Origin: Paulownia fortunei
Taxonomy: Eukaryota > Streptophyta > Magnoliopsida > Lamiales > Paulowniaceae
Assembly: GCA_019321725.1 (NCBI GenBank)
Contig: CM033114.1
Span: 12,566,278-12,630,277, forward strand
DNA length: 64,000 bases
Reading direction: 5' to 3'
Position 1 is the stretch's first letter; each line of letters starts with the position of its first letter. The notes beneath the pieces were generated by a model that worked only from the letters and a program-made list of their open reading frames with translations, did no database searches and was not told the DNA's origin. The position numbers and the translations under genes were made by a program. This document shows positions 11,493 to 23,395 of this stretch, one piece after another.

Positions 11493-13185
11493 TGATAGGC
11501 TCATAAATTGTGGTATTTTTTACACCTCAATGAGTATAATTGCATATGTTTTTGTCGTATAAGTGATACGACTGTGTCTTATTTTGTGATAATTATGTGT
11601 AGAAACTAAGAATGAAGAATGGAGTGAAGACATGGTGAAAAATTACAAAAATTGGAGAAAAATGGTCTCGCACCGCGAAACCCCTGGGTCGCACCCAGTG
11701 CGAGAGACTGAAAATGGGCAGTAGCTAGAGGATTTGGAGGCGCTGCAACACCCCCCATTTGAGCGTAATGAAGAAGACCTCGCACCGCGACACCCCGTGG
11801 ATCGCCCCACAGTACGAGGGTCAAACATTTGGCAGAGAGTCCCCTTTTGAGAAGCCCCCCCATTTAGCACCGCGATGCCTGATGAATAGGGCATTTGGCC
11901 CTGATGGCTGATCTCTGTGCCATAGCGCGAGTGGTCCAATGCTGAAAAAAATATGTACAAAATTTTGAGTGACAAGTGGCAATCTAATCAATAGCATTGA
12001 ATCTTTCTTGTTATACACCACTACACCATCACACACCATGTGACACTCTATTAGATACACTATGCACACATAATTACATAATATAAATGAGAAGATACAC
12101 ACATGCTTACATATAATTTCTTGAACAACACACTAGGTACAACAACATACAACATAAAATTCATCAACCATAAAAACTCTACACCAAAATTCTTACAAAC
12201 TTTTCCTCTCTACCCAAAACACACATTTCTCTATATTTCTTCATACACTACACCAAGAACACACACAGCCATTCCCAAGGAGCTTGGGATTTGAAGACAA
12301 GAAGAGGAGGAGCTTCATTGGGCATTGAAGATTTTGAAGAAGAAGTGAAGAATCACTTAGTGGTCGTTATCTTCTACTTTAATTTCTTCTTTCATTTTGT
12401 TTACTTTGAGAAATTTGTAAGAATCATGATATTGGGAAATACTTTGTGCTTGCTTAATTTTAGTATGAACTAAATCACTTTTGTCAAAGCTGGAAAGCCA
12501 TTTCTATGGAGTTATGAGTTGATGTTTATATTATGATTCAAATGTTGTTTTATTGTGATGAGCATATGCTATATTTTTAATGCTTCTTGAGACTTGACCA
12601 ATTTCAAGTTGATTTTAATTGTTGCAATTAAAATCGAGAGATGAGGTTGTAACAATGGATCGGATAGTATATGCTATGGACCGACCCCTATAGAGATCTA
12701 GGCATAGGTACATGTGGTAGTCATAGGTGTGAAAATCAAAAGCTAGTGGAATTCACAAAGGTCAAGGTACTCTTAATAGGACGGCCCCTAGCTAGACATG
12801 GCACCGATGGCCTACTAGAGGTAGATTTGGTCCGACTCAAGAGAGAGCACCAATTACATTAGAAAACCTGCCATCACATAGCCCACATCAATCCTAATCA
12901 CAATTAAGCAAGGTTCATAACATAGAATGGCTAACTAATGCCTTGACTCTACTTAGTATTAAATTCAATCCTCTAGTCTCTTTGGGCTTTAGTTAATTTT
13001 ATCAATTTAGTAGTTGTTACATTTTAATTCAACCACCACCATAATCGTTCAGTCAAATATAGCATAAGTGATCTATATTTGGTACTTACACACGCACTCT
13101 CTAGGGATACAATACTCTACTCACTTTTTATTACTTATTGACATCGTGCATTTATAGTTTTGTTACCACCATTTTAGTGTCACCA
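11493..13185 (+). repeat. Athila-like 3' LTR
   Basis: It starts at tgatagg right after the Athila-type PPT and is estimated to end near ..gtcacca at 13185. Much of it (about 11940-13185) matches the minus-strand block 45042-46140, including the ggaccgaccccta segment and the atactctactca..ttattacttattga end. The 5' third holds a GC-rich region (about 11665-11920) with repeated cgcaccgcga-like units. No PBS follows, which fits a 3' LTR. Small ORFs within are not supported as genes. Confidence 0.58.
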
Positions 13186-14340
13186 CATGACTCGAGTACG
13201 ATGGATGACCATGGGGGGCTAACCTAATGCCTCACCATACTCGACCCTAGCTCTAGCATCATGCTCTTCCTTAAACACACCAGTTCCTTGAACACACCAA
13301 AGGAGAACTCGTCCAATCGTGATGACGAAATTTCTCTAGACCCTTGGGAGTTAGCCCCCTCACTTGATTGAACGGACTCCTTCTCCTCATAAGACTCACT
13401 ATCACACTCAAGTAAACTAGTAAGGGCTTCGATGGTTTTTGGGTAAAAGACCCTCTATATACTTGGGGTTAACGGGATATATTCCAAAGGAAGTGACTAT
13501 AAAAGGCTTAAGACGACTCAATGTACCAACAAAATGAGCGGGAGAAGAGAAATACTATTAGGTAACCTAGCCCATCTTGCATAGAGGTGGCCGGTTCGAG
13601 CCATTGCTTGACCTGAGTAGGTTAAGCTAATGGCTCAAGCAATAGCTCGAACTTAGTAGGTCGAGCCTTGTGCCATAGCTAACGTGCCACAACATCCTCC
13701 AAGTCGAGCCAATCTCTCAACCCAAAGGTGTTTATCATAACACCTAAGAGAGAAGCCACTCAAGAAGTAAAGAAGAAAAACTGAAGGCAATGTGAAGTAG
13801 GCTCACTTACCTTGAGAATCCATTTTGTGGAGATGCTCTAGTAAGAGAAAAATTTTAAAGACTCCTACATAACTCTAAAGGCTTTCTCCAATAAAACCAT
13901 ATATAGGGATTAGAAAGGGCTAGATCCTACTCAAACAAGGAAGCCTACCCCAAAAGGCTCACCTTGGAAGAAGACATACTACAAAAGTTGTCTATTCTTA
14001 ACTAGCACTTCCTATGCGATTATGCCTAGAGTGCGGGTCTTATGATAGGCCATGATTTGTAAAGGCCCAATAAGCAAAGTCCAAGGAGTCAATTCGAATG
14101 ACGGGCTAGAATAAAGTCAATACCCAACAGGCCAAGTCCATGGAGTCCACAAGTCAATAAGCAAGTTGGGCCATAATGCTTAGGCTAAGCCCATTGAGAC
14201 CCTAATGCCTAACCTCTAGTTCTTATAATTCAAAAGTACGTAATTAATTACGCACATATCTGCTCTTAAGATTTCTGGCTTACATCTACTTATTCTGAAT
14301 CTGACTTGAGCACTAGAGGTTCTTCGATGGGTAAACCCCC
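13186..14340 (+). repeat. Tat-like Gypsy LTR remnant
   Basis: There is no protein-coding frame. The end (about 14300-14340) reads ctgacttgagcactagagg and then a segment ending cccccagcacccc. That resembles the U5 end of Tat-lineage LTRs, which often carry ttgagcgtcggag and a C-rich tail. No PBS follows. The block at about 13600-13660 contains two near-copies of a ggttcgagcc / agctcgaact segment. Orientation and boundaries are tentative. Confidence 0.3.
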
Positions 14341-15629
14341 AGCACCCCATGACTTTTTATAATGTAGGCAGTGACCCACCTTGCAATTAATATATTATGA
14401 GGAGTGATACTACATTAAATTTCATAAAATGAAATTTTTTATCTAAAATAATTTTCAATCCTAAAATTCTATTCCATTAACTTTTACACCAATGTGAAAA
14501 TATAATAATTTTTTTTATCTAATCTACCCTTGGCTTCTTAAGTTGAGAAATTTAATGAAATTAAATTTTTTGATAGAAATGTTTTTCAAATTGATAAATT
14601 ATATCAATGATGATTTTGGTTTTAGTAAATTAATATTTTGGAGCAAAATATTTTTGTGAATGATAAATTATAGTAAACACAACTTCAATTCTTAAAATTA
14701 AATTAATCAAAAAAAAATTAAAAAATTTCAAAGTTTGTGAATTAAGTTGCATAATTTTTTTGCTACAAATAAATGAATTCAGTTAAAATAAATCTAAATT
14801 TAAAATTCAATATCAATAAAACAAAAAATTCTTAACGTAAGAAGCTCAAGGGTAATTTTGTTCAAAAAGCATAAAATATTATTGGTGTTAAAAAATAAAG
14901 CTAACAGTTGGGTATTTTGGCATAAAAATTGGTGTTATAGGGTTTTTTAGATTGAAAATACTTTTGTGAATTTTTTTGATATAAAAATATATTTTAAGGA
15001 ACTTAAAAAAAATTCAATTTTAGTCAGTCTAAAACCTTCAGGTTGCAACATCCAACAAAATGTGGCCTTATATATGATGAAGTAAATATCAAGAATAATA
15101 TTAATTAAACATATTCATTAAGGTGCCTTGTGGCATTACTTAGTTGTATATTAGTAGAATGACTTTGATATTATATTACACCCATGCATAAATGCAAGGA
15201 GATGTGTTTCAAAAATTGAACATCTAACTAAACTTACTTAGAGATCATTTTCCTTAGTAAAGAGAAAATTTTGACTTAATAATTCTAAAACGGTATAAAA
15301 TCAAAGAGGGAAATGCATTTCAAAGAGAATGATGATGCCTTATGAATTTTTTTTACAACATTGAGAAAAATAAATACAAACCATATTTATCATGATTACA
15401 TGACCAAATTCTTTTGGACTTGTGGCGGGTTTTGCCATGGTTATTCTTTACATGGGAGAGGAGCCTAATGTCAAGTTGTTCTACTCTTACTTCCATCCTA
15501 AACCTTAAACACAAGTTTATTTTATCTCACCTCGTGAGGCGAGGTTAAATTCCTTAGCAAATACTCCAGCTCTAATAAAAGTTGGAAGAAAAGCTATTTT
15601 TTCTTTTCCTCTCATATCCCCATGGGGGT
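14341..15629 (+). other. AT-rich stretch without a recognised gene
   Basis: This is dominated by A/T runs with no ORF of note and no motif I can assign. It lies between the Tat-like LTR remnant and the antisense ORF of Tat-A, so it may be eroded element DNA or inserted non-coding DNA. Confidence 0.4.
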
Positions 15630-17090
15630 CCTAATGACCTGGCTAATGGAACTCCCCATATATTAAAACTTTTACCCTAAATAACAACCTCAAAACTACC
15701 ATGTCCATCTAGATCGGCTCAACCAAAATGAGTATAATGTTAAGGACTTAGTTGACTCCTAGAGTCTTCTTTACTACTTCAGGATGACTCCCAAGGAGGC
15801 CGAGCTCCTTGACACCTTAGGAATTTTTAGTGGCAACTTACTAACTTACCACTTTTCCCAATACTTTTGATAACACCTGGCATTTGAATTTGTAGAAAAC
15901 ATGATGTCCAAGAGACTTATTGCTATGTAGGAAGCTACAAAGTAGAAGAATTACAGTCCCTTTCCTGCCAAACAAACTGGCTCCTCCTTCCCAGGCTGCT
16001 AGCCCTCCAGCAACACATTCATCAAGCGCTCCCTAAGCTGGCTTAGGCAATAAGCCAACCAGCCCAACTCAGGAGAGAACACTGCTAATGACCCTATACC
16101 TCTTCCATTATCTAAATGGTCTAAGACAGCCTCAAGCCATGCTACCGCTAATAGTTCATCCCCAAATTCCACTTTATTTTCCAGTAGTTTGGGGAAATGA
16201 GTAATGACAACATATGCACAGAATTCCTTAAAGGAATAGGATCTTTTGCTATCACTGTTATGTAGGGGGGCTTTAAAACGAAGGCCTGCTCTCCCTTCTT
16301 TCCTCTTATATGGCTAAGATAGTCCCTAACTTTCTTTATTAGTCTCTATTGTCATGCAAGGTCATTCTCTCTAACACCTATTTTTCAATATGCTGATATC
16401 TTCTTAAGGACTTTAATTTCTAAATGGCGGTCCGAACCTCCTCCTACTAATTCTTCTAAGTAGATAGATCTTCTACACAAAATGTTGACCTCCATTTCCA
16501 CCAAAATGAGGTAGCTACTAAGGTCACCAAGCTAAAGACATCTAGTCTCTCTAAGATTTACTCCTTATGAGTCTCACATCAAACTGGTGGAGGCTAAAAG
16601 AAAGAAAATGGAAGACTAGATACTGAATACCTTGAGCCACATTGCGGTTGAGGTAGAGAAAACCAAAGTAGATGGTCGTAAAAAGGGCACGATGAGTTCC
16701 CACTTACTCAGGATGGACGGGTGCTACTAAAACTCCATCTTGAAGTCTACAATGAAAAGCAGTTGAAGAGTGAAGAGTTCTTTAACCACATGACTGAGAC
16801 TGCCCTGTAGTATTACAACTATGATGACTTTAATAGTTGTGCTAAATAGGTCCAAGACCAAAGGCTTGACTAGGTATTAGATCAGAAAGAGGCTGTGAAG
16901 ACAGCTCCATACCTTAAGGGATTCAGAGAGCCTGAGCCCTTCATTCTAGACTTTAAGTTTCCTATCCCCAATCCTCTAGATACTCCACCACCCTACCCTT
17001 CTAAAAGCTTTTGCAGCTCTTCTTCCAATGAATCTACCAAAGGCTTTGACAGCTCTTCCTCCACCTCCTAAACTCCCTATGGATGATATG
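15630..17090 (+). pseudogene. Antisense additional ORF of Tat-A (degenerate)
   Basis: This lies beyond the 3' end of the minus-strand Tat-A pol and reads on the opposite strand. Fragments with coding character include MTPKEAELLDTLGIFSGN near 15785 and a lysine/glutamate-rich stretch with DGRVLLKLHLEVYNEKQLK near 16715. A proline/serine-rich C-terminal piece ends near 17070 (PNPLDTPPPYPSKSF followed by serine runs). Stops break it in many places. Tat-lineage elements are known to carry extra ORFs in this position in either orientation, and Tat-B here has one too. Assignment rests mainly on position and composition. Confidence 0.42.
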
Positions 17091-17689
17091 GTCGTGCCAA
17101 AAAATAATTCAAAATTAGACCAGTGGGAAAAATGATAAGGTTTCTCTCGAGAAGTCCATTAGTGTACTTGACTACAGTATGTAATAGTTTAGGATTTTCT
17201 AATAAAACTTCATTTTCTCATGATTTTGTTTAAGTGTACTCTATACTTATTTTTCTAATTCACTAAGTAGTTACAAAATTGAACTACAAATACTCCAGCC
17301 AAACTACTGTGATTTTATTGATGAGCTATAATAAGTCACTCTTCCAAAGTATAAATAATCTTAAAGCACTTGGGGGTATTAACGGTTAACTCCAACTGAG
17401 AAGGGTAGTAGCTCAACTTATTTTGATAATAGGGAGATTAGGTCACCCTAAATGAACTTGGAAGACATCCAAACCAATAACTCCAAGCTTCATTTTAGGT
17501 GTAGCCTAGACTTGTGGAGACCTAATCTTTGGGAGAGTTTTTTCAAAAAAAACAAATAGAATTTCAACTTTAGGAATTTCTATGTTTGCAAATTGATGGT
17601 TATGCATGCTCTTCCTAGATTAGGGATGTCTCTCATGGCTTAGATCAGTCTCTAATTAATTATATTAACTCTATTTACTATGTTCATTA

Positions 17690-18130
17690 TTTTTAGTGGC
17701 TCAGATCCCCAAGCTAACCTATAGGCATCCGTCCTTGAAGGTTGGATCCCCAATTCTTCAAACACAAAGATAGATGTCTTTCATTTTTTGTGGAGATCAA
17801 ATCCCCAAGCTCTCATGTGGTATTCTCCCTTGAAGGTTTGATCCCCAATCCCAAGCATCCACCTATCAATTTCTGAGGAGGTTGGATCCCCAAACTCTCT
17901 TCTTGAAGGTTAGATCCCCAATCCTTCAATACATTTGCATCCGCCCATCAATTTCTAAGGAGGTTGGATCCCCAAGCTCTTCTCTTAAAGGTTGGATCCC
18001 CAACCCTTCAGTACATAAGCATTAGCTCGTTAATTTTTGAGAAGGTCAGTTCCTCAAGCTCTCCTCTTGATTTGTTTGTTAATTTTTAAGGAGGTTAGAT
18101 TCTTTAGCTATCCTATTGTGCATTTTTCAA
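17690..18130 (+). repeat. Tandem repeat in the 3' region of Tat-A, ~82-bp period
   Basis: Repeated units contain ggttggatccccaa twice per ~82-bp period, joined by catccgcccatcaatttct-like spacers. About five diverged units can be followed. It sits between the pol 3' end and the antisense ORF of Tat-A, the hypervariable 3' untranslated region where Tat elements commonly bear tandem repeats. The unit is unrelated in sequence to the 69-bp array of Tat-B. Confidence 0.8.
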
Positions 18131-18369
18131 AGCAAACCTTGGGATCAGGTGGGAATATTGCCCCATTTTATTTGTAAATTTTAACGTATATAAAATCAAA
18201 GTAAAATACTGATTAAAATTACTACCTTCAGTTTCTACCAAGCTAGACATAGCTATCCTGGGCTATCCATTACAAATCTATCTAATCAAACATAATTTTT
18301 TTTTCAATTTGTAAACATTCCATGTTTGAGGTAACTTCTTTTCTCTAAGTTCATCTAATTCTTCAACTC

Positions 18370-19540
18370 CTTTTGCTAGGACCTTTGTAACCTTGTAAGG
18401 TACTTCCCAATTTGGCTCTAGCTTTTCTTTGGGTTCCAAAGCACCAGCTCACTGTAGAACTAAGTCACTCACTTAGAATCTTTTTTCCTTCACCCTTCAG
18501 TATTATCCTGCTCGTAACCTACTTTTATATGCTTCCATACGCAAGTAAGTCAGGTCAAGCCTTCAACCAAATCTAGATCCTCTCTCATGAGTTCTTCATT
18601 ATGAGTCTCTTCATACTCATGGACACAATGAGTTTTCTTCCAATCTCTACTGGGATCATCGTTGCAGCTCTATACACTAGGTTGTAAGGGGTTTCTCCCA
18701 TTTAGTCTGGGGCTTTATTTACCTTAGTAATGCGCTCAACTCATCCATAGAGCCTTCTCCAATTTGTCTCTAATTATGTGATTGGTTACTTGAACCTACC
18801 AATAGCCTAGAGATGAGCTACTATAGTGAAGGGATGCTTTATTTTCATCTCCAGGCACCAGCTCTAAATCTTATCTCCTTGAAAGTGCTTACCATTATTT
18901 GAGACCATGTCCTGAGGAAATCCATATCTATAGATATTATTCTTCCATAAGAATTTCATGATCTCATTTTTTGTGATCTTAGTTAGTGGCTTAGCATCTA
19001 CTCATTTGCTGAAATAGTCTGTTGTACTAAAACAAATGTTTTTTGTCCCATAGCTAAAGGAAAAGGACCAATAATGTTAATTCCCCATTTGGTGAAAGGA
19101 CATAATGAGCTCATTGCTCTCAAATTCTTTATAGGTTGATATATCAAAGAGGTGTGTTTCTAGAAACTCTTATACCTACGAACTAGCACCATCAAGTCCT
19201 TCTTTATGGTTAGCTAGAAGTGCCCAACTCTCAGTGCGTTGCTCATAAGAGCTACTAGTTCTTATATACCTCCGACAACATACTTCATGTATCTCTCTCA
19301 ACACATAATCTCATTCATCTTCAAACAACCACCTTAAAGATGACGATATGAAAGACCTCTTGTAAAGATATCCTTTAATGATACAAAATCTGGTAGCTCG
19401 AGTAACTGAGCTTCCTTTCTCTTATCCTTTGGAAGCGTACCTTTCGGTAAGTAGGTCATGCTTGCTAACCTCCAATCTTTCTTCTCTTCTAATGCAGTGA
19501 TCTCTCCTTCATTGTTTCTTTGATGGGCTATGAGCAACGT
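18370..19540 (-). pseudogene. Tat-A integrase, degenerate
   Basis: The minus strand gives, in order: a linker with DWRLASMTYLPKGTLPKDK, a broken H2C2 zinc region (KKDLMVLVRRYKSF in place of the usual rCdkCq segment), and CPFTKWGINIIGPFPLAMG, aligned with the usual cPFaqWGiDilGPFP. A stretch follows whose SDNGkqF motif reads SNNGKHF, then GETPYNLVYRAATMIPVEIG, and finally LEPNWEVPYKVTKVL in the C-terminal domain. Two catalytic aspartates are replaced by asparagine (GIN for GID, SNN for SDN) and stops interrupt it, so it is inactive. Confidence 0.8.
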
Positions 19541-20179
19541 GATCTTTCTTTTCTTACAGTTAACTATAGAGCTGACTAATTTTATAAGATAGTTAGCTCT
19601 GGCGTTCTTAGCTTGAGGGATCTAGTGTACTTTCACAATCTCTAACTATGCTCGTAAAGTAGCTATATGCTCTATATATCTTTTCATTCTTTCTTCTTTT
19701 AATTCAAATTTCCCTTCAAATTGCTAAGTTACAAGCTTGGAGTCTGAATAAATATCAATGTTCCTAGCTCAACCTCTAAAGCCATTTCCATCCCTCTAAC
19801 CAATACCTCATATTCTGCCCCTTTGTTTGAGTTTTAAATTCGAACTTGATGGCAAATTCCATTTTCTCCCCATCTGGGCTGGAAAAACTATCCCTACTCT
19901 ATAGCCCATCATCGTCACTGAGCCATCAACATGCAACGACCACTTTTTCTGATTATCTTGGCTTTTAGTCATCTCTTGAATGAAATCTGCTAAAACCTGA
20001 TGTTTGATTTATAGATCTGTATTGATACTCAATCTCATACTTTCCCATTTAATTATCTACATGACACCTCAGTCTTGTTTAATATCTATTTTAATGGTAA
20101 ACTAGTGTGAATGATTACCTTATAGGATGGAAAATAAGGTCTTAATCATCTTGTTATGGTCACCAAAGCATGACCTCCT
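19541..20179 (-). pseudogene. Tat-A RNase H region, degenerate
   Basis: The minus-strand frame near 19940-19890 reads WSLHVDGSVTMMGYRVG, matching the HVDGS start of the extra (archaeal-type) RNase H that defines Tat-lineage elements. Further down, YSDSKLVTQQFEGKFELK-like sequence (about 19760-19690) corresponds to the DS-LV-Q block. Many stops and frameshifts are present. The first RNase H, joined to RT, is more eroded. Confidence 0.65.
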
Positions 20180-21331
20180 TTCTCAACTTTAGAATACCTC
20201 AACTCATCCTATGTAACAACTTACTAACATAAAAGATAGGCTTCTTCATAGCTCCTTCTTATCTTAATAGGACCAAGTTGATAGCTTGTTCACCCACTAA
20301 TAAGTAAACATAAAAAAACTCATCAAGAGTAAGCTTGATAAGTAAAGGTAACTTAGCCAAAAAACTCCTTCTCAAAGGCTTTGTGGTACTCCTCCTTCTA
20401 TTCGAACTTTCTTGCCTTCCTCAATATCTTGAAAAAAGATAGGCTCATTTCTAATAACCTGGATATGAAATAGCTTAACATCGCTACCCGACTATGAGGT
20501 GTTGGACCTCGTTGATGTTTTTGGAGGCTCCATGTCCTGTACCACCTTTAGTTTACCTCAATTCCTCTTTGTGTGACCATGTACCCTAAAACTTTTCCTG
20601 ACCTCACACTGAGGCACATTTAGCTTGATTCATCTACATGCGATATTTTTTTAACACCTCAAAAGTATTAGCCAAGTCGGCTATATTTGATTCAGCCTTC
20701 TTGCTCTTCACAAGTATGTCATTTACATACACCTCTATGTTTTGCCCTAGTAGGTTCTTGAACATGCGACCCATTAGCCGCTGGTAGGTGGAACATATCT
20801 TTTTAGTCCAAAAGGCATAACCACATAATAATAAGTACCTATGGAAGGTATGAAGCTGACCCTCTTTAATCCTTAAGAGATAGCAATTTTTGATGATACT
20901 CCTAGGAGGTATCCTTCATATTGAGCAACTCACAGCCTGATGTGGATCTACAAGCTAATCAATTCTTGGTAGTGATCGTTTGGGCATACCTTATATAAAT
21001 CAAAAAGTCTATGTACATCCCCTACTTTCCTGCTATTTTATGTACCAGAACTATATTGGATAACCACTCAGAGAACTAGATCTCCTTGTTATGACCAGTC
21101 TCTAACAGCTTTTGTACCTCTACCTATATGATTTTCTCGATCCCAAACTACTTTTTTTTATACTTAATAGGTTTGCACATCTATCTATACAGTGGTGATG
21201 CATAGCAATCTCCAACTTTATTCCCACAAGGTCCCGTGCTAAACATACAAACACATCAATATTCTCTCTTCACAACTGAATAAATAGCTCAACTAGTTTA
21301 GGCTCCAATTTGATCCGATCTGAGTTATCTT
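20180..21331 (-). pseudogene. Tat-A reverse transcriptase, degenerate and 5' truncated
   Basis: Minus-strand matches to Gypsy RT include a segment corresponding to FTDLNKACPKD (eroded, near 21000), VVMPFGLK near 20820, and NIEVYVNDILVKSKKAE near 20740-20690. The catalytic second aspartate pair is VND instead of VDD. The coding sequence stops abruptly at 21331, where the Copia LTR begins, so the interruption was caused by that insertion or by a later rearrangement. Confidence 0.75.
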
Positions 21332-23395
21332 TGTTAGGGTATTGCCCAATGAGCCAATTAGATTAGTCATCTCTATACTCTTACAAAATAATCTTTTTTA
21401 TATTAATATCAATTAAAGGCACTCTTCATCTGAAATTCTCTTTATTAAAATTATATGAAGTCCCTAGATCACATATGGTTAAGGGGCATGATTGCACATA
21501 GAATGGTGATCATGGAACATACCTCTATGGCTATGATCTTAAAAATGTTCCAAGTTGAGGGCTTCTTAAGATGAGATATCGACTAGCCCATCAAAACTTG
21601 TGCATATGGTGGAGGCTTGCAAGAAGAGTGCCTCATTCTATAGACACCGATGTTGTGACACCAGTACATGTATGCGGGTGCATGTTAGAAAATAAGTACA
21701 CTGAACTACCTACCAAAAATTCCCAAGGAAAGATAATTATCAAATGGGAAATTTCCATCATTAAGATAAAATATGATATAGTCCTTTGACTTGAGGTACT
21801 ATTATAATCTCATACTCAACATGGTGTACTTTGATTTATCTTCTTATCATAGGTCAATCACAAATGGGGTATTTTGGGTGCATTATCCTCGTTTATAGAT
21901 GTTAATGAGTGGCCAATAGAGGATTTGTCACCTATTTAGTAGAATAGGTAAATCTCCTATGATTTCCACTATACTTGATTCTAAAATCCATGTCCATGGT
22001 TGAGATGAGTAATTAGGAAATAGGTTTTCTAATTAGCATCGATGAGTCAAAATACTAGAAAAGGTTTCATTAAATTGAGTTATTAAGGTTTTGACTAATA
22101 ATTTGCGCCCTAGACTCAATTAGAAGATTAGTTGATAGAAGTACCAGACTTGTACAGAACTCCTAATTGGAAAGGTTTGTCTTTTCACCTATGTCGAGGT
22201 CTTGATGACACGTTGTTGATGCTAACCATGATTGGTGAGTTTCTTGGAACTATTGTGTTAATTCCATAGGATTAATTATAGTTTTAATTGTTCAATATAG
22301 TCAAATAGTTGTGAGGTTACCACTAGTATATAGGTGAACCTAAGGGGTCACACACAAACTCGAACAAATCTATTTCTTGCCTAAAAATAATTAATTGGCC
22401 CAATTAGATTATGTAGCCCATGTTGCAACAAATAATTAATTGATTGGATCAATTAATTATAGTAAGCCAATTTAATTTATGAGTTGAATTAATTTAATTG
22501 ATTGGATTAATTAAATTAGACCTAATTAATTGATTGGGTCTAGGTCCAATAGGTTGGGCTTGTAGGATCCTCATTAGGAATTAAATAAAAATTTAATTCC
22601 TAATTAAATTAAGGTTGAAGTTTTTTACTTGCTTTGGAATACTTACCTTGTAAGGATAAAGTATCCTTATATGATAAGGAGACTTACCTTGTGTGAATAT
22701 ATAGGTTTGAACAGAAGGAGTATTGAATAAGGAATAAGTATTCTTGTATGACAAGAAGACTTACTATGTGCGAACACTAGGTGTGAACACAAGGAAGTTG
22801 GATAAGGAAAGGATTCCAAATAGATGGAATAGTAAGGGGAAATTTATATCCCCTTAGGCTGAAAATTAGGAGATGGATTCCTTACTTTCTGGGACTTTTT
22901 TTTTTTCTTGTAGCATTCTTGGCTGCAAAGTTTGTGCTCCAACCCTAACTCTTGATGAAGAACATTTATTCTCTTCATGCAAAAAAGTTAGTTAGACGAC
23001 TTAAAACAATTGTTGTTCTTGTTCCAAACCATGAAAATCAATTCTTAGGTTAGAATTATCGAGTAGAGATGCTACTAGCATAAGAACCACTACGAGTGGG
23101 CATTCGTGATGTGGATACACTTAGAGAGGTAACGGTTGGGACTTTAAGTGAATTGGGTTTGAATAAAGCTTGGGAATTAGTGAACAATTTGGAATGTTTC
23201 ACTCATCGTCTTCAACCGAAAGCAAATTAGGTAAAGGTTTCTGAAACCTCACTACAAATAAGTAATCGCGAAGTGGTTCTAGGATTTATTTATTTACATA
23301 CGATGTATTGTTATCTTTTATTTATTTGAACAAATTTAAATTTCTGCTACTATTTGTTTCCCAAAAACTGCGCAAAGAAAACATTCATGCATTTC
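21332..23395 (+). repeat. Copia family LTR, copy 2
   Basis: It starts tgttagggtattgcccaatgag, close to the start of copy 4 (tgttagagtagtgcccaaca), and shares the family blocks: tccctagatcacatatgg, gttccaagttgagggcttc, and the attaatt-rich centre. The 3' end is poorly preserved. No PBS is visible after about 23395, so the RU5 end is damaged. The LTR cuts into the RT of Tat-A at its left edge. Confidence 0.65.

Larger units (their letters stand above)
15630..21331 (-). mobile_element. Tat-lineage Ty3-Gypsy retrotransposon Tat-A, 5' truncated
   Basis: Minus-strand order from high to low coordinates: RT (21331-20180), RNase H and archaeal-type RNase H (about 20180-19560), integrase with zinc-binding region (19540-18370), tandem repeats (18130-17690), and an ORF antisense to pol (15630-17090 on plus). 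The element is cut at 21331/21332 by the start of a Copia LTR, so gag, protease and the 5' LTR are absent. Stops are frequent, and the RT motif YVDD has become YVND. Confidence 0.7.

Noticed and set aside
12103..12862. Three small plus-strand ORFs
   Set aside because: They lie inside an Athila-like LTR, share no frame conservation with the inverted copy at 45042-46140 and have no known product.
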